Under the pieces are notes generated by a model. That model was given only the letters and a program-made list of their open reading frames with translations. It made no database searches and was not told the origin of the DNA. DNA of 64,000 nt from Acidobacteriaceae bacterium (GTDB lineage Bacteria > Acidobacteriota > Terriglobia > Terriglobales > Acidobacteriaceae), in the NCBI GenBank assembly GCA_003134995.1, contig PLDC01000025.1, positions 368,882 to 432,881 on the forward strand, in the 5' to 3' direction. The position numbers were made by a program, and so were the translations under genes. This document shows positions 59,783-64,000 of this stretch, piece after piece. Position 1 is the stretch's first letter. Every line of letters starts with the position of its first letter.

Positions 59783-59893
59783 CCCGAGGACTTGTAGCAC
59801 ACCTCACTTGGCGTAGGGTCGCCATAGTCACAAGGGCGAGCGGGTCGTTGAGATCATCCGGGGTAGAAGGTTTGCAGAGCATCCGCGTCCAAA

Positions 59894-60685
59894 CTACCTA
59901 AGCATCAGCCGCTCGATATCGCGCGCCTTGCCGGTTTTCTCGTCGCAGTCGATCACCACGGCGCACAGACGTACATCTCCCGTGGCTGGCTCGAAGCGTA
60001 CCGGCATGCCGTTGAGAAACTTGCTGACCACGAGTTCTTTCTTCACGCCGATCACGCCGTCGTAAGGGCCGGTCATGCCTACGTCGGTTACGTAGGCTGT
60101 TCCGTTGGGCAGAACGCGCTCATCGGCTGTAGGGACGTGCGTGTGCGTGCCTACGACTGCGGTTACGCGACCGTCGAGATACCAGCCCATAGAAATCTTC
60201 TCGGAAGTTGCTTCGGCGTGGAAGTCCACGAAGATGATCTGGGCTTCGATCTTCTTTAACAGTTGGTCGGCGACGCGGAAGGGATCGTCATTCGACGCCA
60301 TGAACACGCGCCCTTGCAGGTTGATCACCGCGTAAGGGATTTTGGCCTTCTGACCTTCATACACGCCCCAGCCGGGCATATCCGCAGGATAGTTTGCGGG
60401 ACGAAGCACGCGGCGCTGCGGACCGTGGCCATTGCCTTCGATCATCTGGAAGTAATCGAGGATTTCGCGCTTATCCCAGACATGGTTGCCGGTGGTGATG
60501 ACGTCGATGTTCAGCTCGAACAGTTCCTCAGCCAGCGCTGGAGTGATGCCGAAACCAGCGGCCGAGTTTTCTCCGTTGGCGATGATGAGATCGATGGCGT
60601 GGTCGCGGACGATGCCGGGCAGCCGGTCTTTTACGATGGTCCGTCCGGGCCGTCCGAAGATGTCGCCGATGAAGAGGATGCGCAT
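59894..60685 (-). CDS. YmdB-family metallophosphoesterase
   Basis: A 263-aa protein. MRILFIGDIFGRPGR, IIANGENSAAGFGITP, TTGNHVWDKREI, FVDFHAEATSEK and VVGTHTHVPTAD are the metal-site motifs of the TIGR00282/YmdB family, which cleaves 2',3'-cyclic nucleotides or cAMP and often sits with rny. Start ATG 60685 gives the standard N terminus; an upstream in-frame start adds 14 residues. Confidence 0.93.
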   Translation of the reverse strand: MRILFIGDIFGRPGRTIVKDRLPGIVRDHAIDLIIANGENSAAGFGITPALAEELFELNIDVITTGNHVWDKREILDYFQMIEGNGHGPQRRVLRPANYPADMPGWGVYEGQKAKIPYAVINLQGRVFMASNDDPFRVADQLLKKIEAQIIFVDFHAEATSEKISMGWYLDGRVTAVVGTHTHVPTADERVLPNGTAYVTDVGMTGPYDGVIGVKKELVVSKFLNGMPVRFEPATGDVRLCAVVIDCDEKTGKARDIERLMLR

Positions 60686-60781
60686 GGGATGCTTGGCCGA
60701 CCTCGCGCCAAACTTTGATGGTAACACGCAAAAATACGCCGGCTCTTTTCACCTTAGTGAGAACTTCGAAGAGATTTTTAT

Positions 60782-60810
60782 CGCGGAGTTCGCGGAGAAC
60801 GTCCGCGGAG
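60782..60810. repeat. Tandem CGCGGAG words
   Basis: CGCGGAG occurs at 60782, 60791 and 60804. The same word builds the inverted repeat at 45652-45709. It lies in the 140-bp gap between the YmdB-like gene and the binding-protein gene. Confidence 0.5.
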
Positions 60811-60825
60811 GACTCGGAGAGGTGC

Positions 60826-62349
60826 TTAGGGACCGGCCAGTTCTGCCGTCCGCAGAAAATCATAATTGCCCGCCGGATTCAATTTCAGATTCACGACACG
60901 CTTGTTGTGCACGAGAACGTTATCGAGATACCAGAGATCAATGTAAGGCAGATCTTCGGCAAGAATGCTTTGCAGTTCGGCATAGACCGGCTTGCGCTTG
61001 GCGGGATCGACTTCACGGCGGCCTTGATCAATCAGCGCATCCACCTTTGGATTCGAGTAAAAGCCGCGATTGGCGCCGTTTGGCGGGAACCGCGATGAGT
61101 GGAAACACAAGGTGAAGATATCGGGATCTTCGTTGCCTCCGATCCAGCGCAGGCCGTAGAGCTGGAATGCCCCGTGCGTTACATCGGAGAAGAATGTTGC
61201 GAATTCAAAGCTGCGTATGTCGAGTGCGATCCCGACCTCGCGCAACTGCTGCTGCATAACGGCAACCATCAGGCGCGTATTTTCGTCGGTGGAAGTTTTC
61301 ATGGTGAGGCGGAAGCGCACGCCGTTGATCGCGGGATATCCGGCGGCGTCGAGCAACGCCTCAGCTTTTGCTGGGTCGTGGTCGTAGGGCGGAACGTCCC
61401 CGTAGTAAGCCCAACTTTGCGCGGGAAGAATGCTGCGAGCCGGCTGCGCCTCGCCGCGCCACAGATATTCGATCATCGGACGGCGGTCGAGAGCGTAAGC
61501 GATCGCCCGCCGCACACGTGCGTCTTTCAGAATCGGATCGCGCAGATTGAATCCTAAATACGCGAGGACTGTGCCAGGAGCCCTTTCGACGGCTAGCGCC
61601 GGATCGCGCTCCAGAGTGATGACAGTATCTGGAGTGAGCGCATTGATCGCAGCGTCGCCGCTGCCCTTGCGAAGTTCAAGCGCGCGCGTGGTTGCGTCAG
61701 GAACTACCGCGAAGCGCACGCGCGCCAGTTTCGGCTTCTCGGCCCAGTAGGCGGGGTTGCGCTCGATGACCACTTCCTTGTCGGTCTCGGCGCTGACGAA
61801 CTGGAACGGCCCGGAGCCGATCGGATGCGCCGTCATTTCATTGCCGCTGCCGTAGGGCACAATGCCGATCGCGCCGGCGGAGACGTTCCACAGCAACGCG
61901 GCGTCCGGTTCTTTCATATGGAAGATCACGGTGAAGTCATCGGGTGCGTCGATGCGATCGACGAAGCGATATGTTGCTGTCTTGGTGCTGCGAATCTTGC
62001 CGGTCAGCAGGGAATCGAAGGTCCACTTTACATCGCGGGAGGTGAGCGGGCGGCCATCATGAAATTTCACGCCCTGATGAAGGTGAAAGATGTAAGTCTG
62101 CGGGTCGGGGATTTCCCAGCGCTCCGCGAGGCCGGGAGCAACGTCGAGGTGATCGCCGCGGGAGAGCAGGTCGTCGAAGATCAGATTGTAGATGCGCTGC
62201 GATTGCGCGTCCTGGCCTACTCGCGGGTCGAGATTTGTCGGGCTCGATTCAATGATCATCACCAACGTGCCGGGATTAGGCTTCGTGGAGCATGAGAGCA
62301 GAGATAAGGTTAACGCAAGCGCGGCGAACGCGGACGAGACGCGAAGCAT
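60826..62349 (-). CDS. Peptide-binding lipoprotein (SBP family 5)
   Basis: A 507-aa extracytoplasmic solute-binding protein of the oligopeptide/nickel class. Signal peptide with lipobox LSLLSC. Family segments: SSPTNLDPRVGQDAQSQRIYNLIFDDLL, RWEIPDPQTYIFHLHQGVKFHDGRPLTSRDVKWTFDSLL and RRAIAYALDRRPMIEYLWRGEAQPARSILP. No permease or ATPase genes are in view. Its ATG overlaps the stop of the DUF1697 gene (TGATG), and anmK lies further upstream, so import of wall-derived peptides is a plausible role (compare MppA), though unproven. Confidence 0.88.
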   Translation of the reverse strand: MLRVSSAFAALALTLSLLSCSTKPNPGTLVMIIESSPTNLDPRVGQDAQSQRIYNLIFDDLLSRGDHLDVAPGLAERWEIPDPQTYIFHLHQGVKFHDGRPLTSRDVKWTFDSLLTGKIRSTKTATYRFVDRIDAPDDFTVIFHMKEPDAALLWNVSAGAIGIVPYGSGNEMTAHPIGSGPFQFVSAETDKEVVIERNPAYWAEKPKLARVRFAVVPDATTRALELRKGSGDAAINALTPDTVITLERDPALAVERAPGTVLAYLGFNLRDPILKDARVRRAIAYALDRRPMIEYLWRGEAQPARSILPAQSWAYYGDVPPYDHDPAKAEALLDAAGYPAINGVRFRLTMKTSTDENTRLMVAVMQQQLREVGIALDIRSFEFATFFSDVTHGAFQLYGLRWIGGNEDPDIFTLCFHSSRFPPNGANRGFYSNPKVDALIDQGRREVDPAKRKPVYAELQSILAEDLPYIDLWYLDNVLVHNKRVVNLKLNPAGNYDFLRTAELAGP

Positions 62350-62912
62350 CAAAGGCAATCCTGACACATCTGGTGCAGGCTGTTGACAGTTTTCCAATTA
62401 CGCATAGTAGTGACGACCGCCAAGATTCGATCAACGGGCTTCTTCATTAGGATACTTCCGGAGACTCCATTAGGGAGGTAGAAGTAAAGTTCTCTGTCGA
62501 TGGAGCGGCACCGGTCTGGCGCGGCGATCAGATCTGACAACTTTTTCAAAGCCGACGGAACCGGAACCTCGGACAGAAACATGACGTGAAGTTTTTCTGG
62601 ATCCATCTTTTCATTGACGGACTCGCGATCGTTCAAGAACGGATTACGTTCAATCGCTTTGGCCATTTCTTCGCTGCTTCGTGAAATAACAGAAACCGAA
62701 AAACCAAAGTCGCTGACGATCTTCTCTTCAATTTTCTTCGACAGGACGGATGTAGGAGTCTTCTTGGTCTTGAAGACTACATTTCCGCTTTGGATGTAGG
62801 TCTTGACCTGCTCGAAGCCCAGGGCTTCGAACGACTTTCGAAGATCGTCCATCTTGATTCGCTTGTGCGGGCCAATGTTGATTCCGCGAAGCATTGAGAT
62901 GTAAATCGGCAT
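62349..62912 (-). CDS. DUF1697 family protein
   Basis: A 187-aa DUF1697 protein: YISMLRGINIGPHKRIKMDDLRKSFEALGFEQVKTYIQSGNVVF is the family signature. Function unknown. Start ATG 62912 is 7 nt after the anmK stop and its TGA overlaps the next ATG. Base use is less GC-biased than in the flanking genes. The longer frame to 62990 reads into anmK and is not used. Confidence 0.88.
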   Translation of the reverse strand: MPIYISMLRGINIGPHKRIKMDDLRKSFEALGFEQVKTYIQSGNVVFKTKKTPTSVLSKKIEEKIVSDFGFSVSVISRSSEEMAKAIERNPFLNDRESVNEKMDPEKLHVMFLSEVPVPSALKKLSDLIAAPDRCRSIDRELYFYLPNGVSGSILMKKPVDRILAVVTTMRNWKTVNSLHQMCQDCL

Positions 62913-62919
62913 AGGAAGT

Positions 62920-64000
62920 CTACGGATAAGAAATCTTACCAAGGACTGCCGCGCGCTTCGCTCCAGTTGCCGAAGGAATGTTGGACGCACGCCGGTGCCA
63001 GGTTTCGTGCGCGAGAACGGCGAAGGCCACAGCCTCCTTCGCCGCTGACGGCAAGCCGAATTCGTCGGAAAATCGCAGCCGCAATCCTAGCGGCGCGAGT
63101 TCGCGGGCTAACATCGATACCAGCGTGGAGTTTCTTGCTCCTCCGCCGGAAAGAATCATTTCATGAAACGCCGGCTTGCGTGTGGAATGTGACTTATTTA
63201 TGACGAACCGGAGTACCGCATCGGTAATCGAGGTCGCAGTCAACGCAGTAGCTGTTGCGACGACATCTTGTTTTCGGCACCGTCCGCATCTCCGAAGAAA
63301 GTCGCGCACAAACTCGCGACCGAATTCCTCGCGCCCCGCGGTCTTGGGAGGTCGTTTCTTGAAGAAAGCTCGCTGTAAAGTTTTCCGAACGACTTCCTCG
63401 AGTACCGTCCCGGAAGCTGCGATTTTACCGCCGCGGTCGAACGGCTGGCCGAATAATTTGTCGGTGACCGCATCGATCACCATGTTGCCGGGACCGGTGT
63501 CGAAGGCGAATACATCGGCCGGGGCTGCGCCAGCGGGGATGGCGGTAAGGTTCGCGATGCCGCCGATGTTTTGCACAATTCGGCCCACACGCGCGTCGCG
63601 GAAGAGCATGTAGTCTAGAAAAGGAACAAGCGGCGCACCTTTACCGCCGGCCGCCATATCGGACGGACGAAAATCCGAAACCACGGGCGCTCCGACTCTC
63701 GCCGCGATGATCGCTGCCTCTCCGGTCTGCCACGTGGCTGCCAGTTTGCGCCCGAGAAAGCGCTGCGGCTCGCCTTGATGATAGAGCGTTTGCCCGTGGC
63801 AGCCGACTAGATCCACCTTGACGCGGACCTGGCGCTCGGTGGCGAGCACGGTTTCGGCATATAGTTCGCCCAGCAAGAAATTCAGCCGCGACAGATCGGC
63901 TACGCTGGCTTGCGGAGCGTTCATCGCGGCAAGCACCGCTGCGCGAACTTTCCTCGGGTAAGGGTATTCGGCATGCCCAAGTAATTTGAAGCTTGTGGGC
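62920..64000 (-). CDS. anmK: Anhydro-N-acetylmuramic acid kinase, 5' end beyond window
   Basis: At least 360 codons are visible; the reading frame continues past 64000 (SFKLLGHAEYPYPRKVRAAV precedes the visible VLAAMNAPQ part), so only the very N terminus with the first phosphate motif is missing. Landmarks: DLVGCHGQTLYH, VVSDFRPSDMAAGGKGAPLVPFLDY, RIVQNIGGIANLTAIP, FDTGPGNMVIDAV and ILSGGGARNSTLVSML. AnmK converts anhydro-MurNAc to MurNAc-6-phosphate during peptidoglycan recycling. It appears to lead the operon with DUF1697 and a peptide-binding lipoprotein. Confidence 0.93.
   Translation of the reverse strand, partial: PTSFKLLGHAEYPYPRKVRAAVLAAMNAPQASVADLSRLNFLLGELYAETVLATERQVRVKVDLVGCHGQTLYHQGEPQRFLGRKLAATWQTGEAAIIAARVGAPVVSDFRPSDMAAGGKGAPLVPFLDYMLFRDARVGRIVQNIGGIANLTAIPAGAAPADVFAFDTGPGNMVIDAVTDKLFGQPFDRGGKIAASGTVLEEVVRKTLQRAFFKKRPPKTAGREEFGREFVRDFLRRCGRCRKQDVVATATALTATSITDAVLRFVINKSHSTRKPAFHEMILSGGGARNSTLVSMLARELAPLGLRLRFSDEFGLPSAAKEAVAFAVLAHETWHRRASNIPSATGAKRAAVLGKISYP

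Overview
The window carries about 50 protein genes on both strands at high density, with moderately high GC and no rRNA or tRNA that I could see. The gene set suggests a soil-type acidobacterium (Terriglobia/Koribacter-like). The pointers are S46 peptidase, GT87-type membrane proteins, a GH15 enzyme with an N-terminal beta domain, a Tad locus next to a proline-rich TonB-like protein, YVTN-propeller phosphoesterase, and word-like intergenic palindromes. This placement is an inference from gene content, not from a marker gene.

1-11.3 kb: the 3' end of a DHDPS/NAL-family aldolase, then a TetR regulator with a perfect operator palindrome at its own promoter. Next comes a same-strand cluster for CoA-activated aromatic or alicyclic acids: enoyl-CoA hydratase, aldehyde dehydrogenase, a short BoxB-type di-iron oxygenase, a dienoyl-CoA-hydratase-like crotonase, a rhodanese, a three-subunit molybdenum hydroxylase of the 4-hydroxybenzoyl-CoA reductase type (its FAD subunit keeps the extra 4Fe-4S cysteines), and an amidohydrolase. 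It mixes an aerobic epoxidase with enzymes usually met in anaerobic benzoyl-CoA metabolism, and is my leading candidate for an undescribed pathway.

11.3-18.7 kb: housekeeping genes: VOC protein, S46 dipeptidyl peptidase, citrate synthase, the sulfur-relay pair IscS-like desulfurase and MnmA, a small exported protein, and a FUSC-like membrane protein.

18.7-28.9 kb (minus strand): a compact Tad/Flp pilus operon read right to left: Flp pilin (53 aa, 28739-28900), CpaB, secretin CpaC/RcpA, TadZ, TadA, TadB, TadC, DUF192 protein and an 832-aa modular TonB-like protein.

29-40 kb: four polytopic envelope proteins of GT87/GT39-like type, an FHA-GAF-PP2C phosphatase, an exported hypothetical, a GH15 glucoamylase-like enzyme, and a repeat-helix exported protein.

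40-53.3 kb: a phosphate/polyphosphate island: Pho-box-like site, pstS, ppk, sixA, ppx/gppA, a CHAD protein, pstC-pstA-pstB, phoU, and an exported propeller-phosphoesterase. Together these would cover phosphate scavenging, uptake, storage and control.

53.3-64 kb: an AT-rich structured intergenic region, glutamine-dependent NAD synthetase, a DsbA-like thioredoxin-fold protein, a TPR-secretin, an exported hypothetical, a YmdB-type phosphodiesterase, and a minus-strand operon of anhydro-MurNAc kinase (cut by the window end), DUF1697 protein and a peptide-binding lipoprotein, probably linked to cell-wall recycling.

A recurrent feature is a set of intergenic inverted repeats whose arms are built from short reiterated words that differ from site to site (for example at 6146, 16468, 41184, 45652 and 56360), plus a dispersed roughly 70-bp repeat present twice (1274 and 6745).
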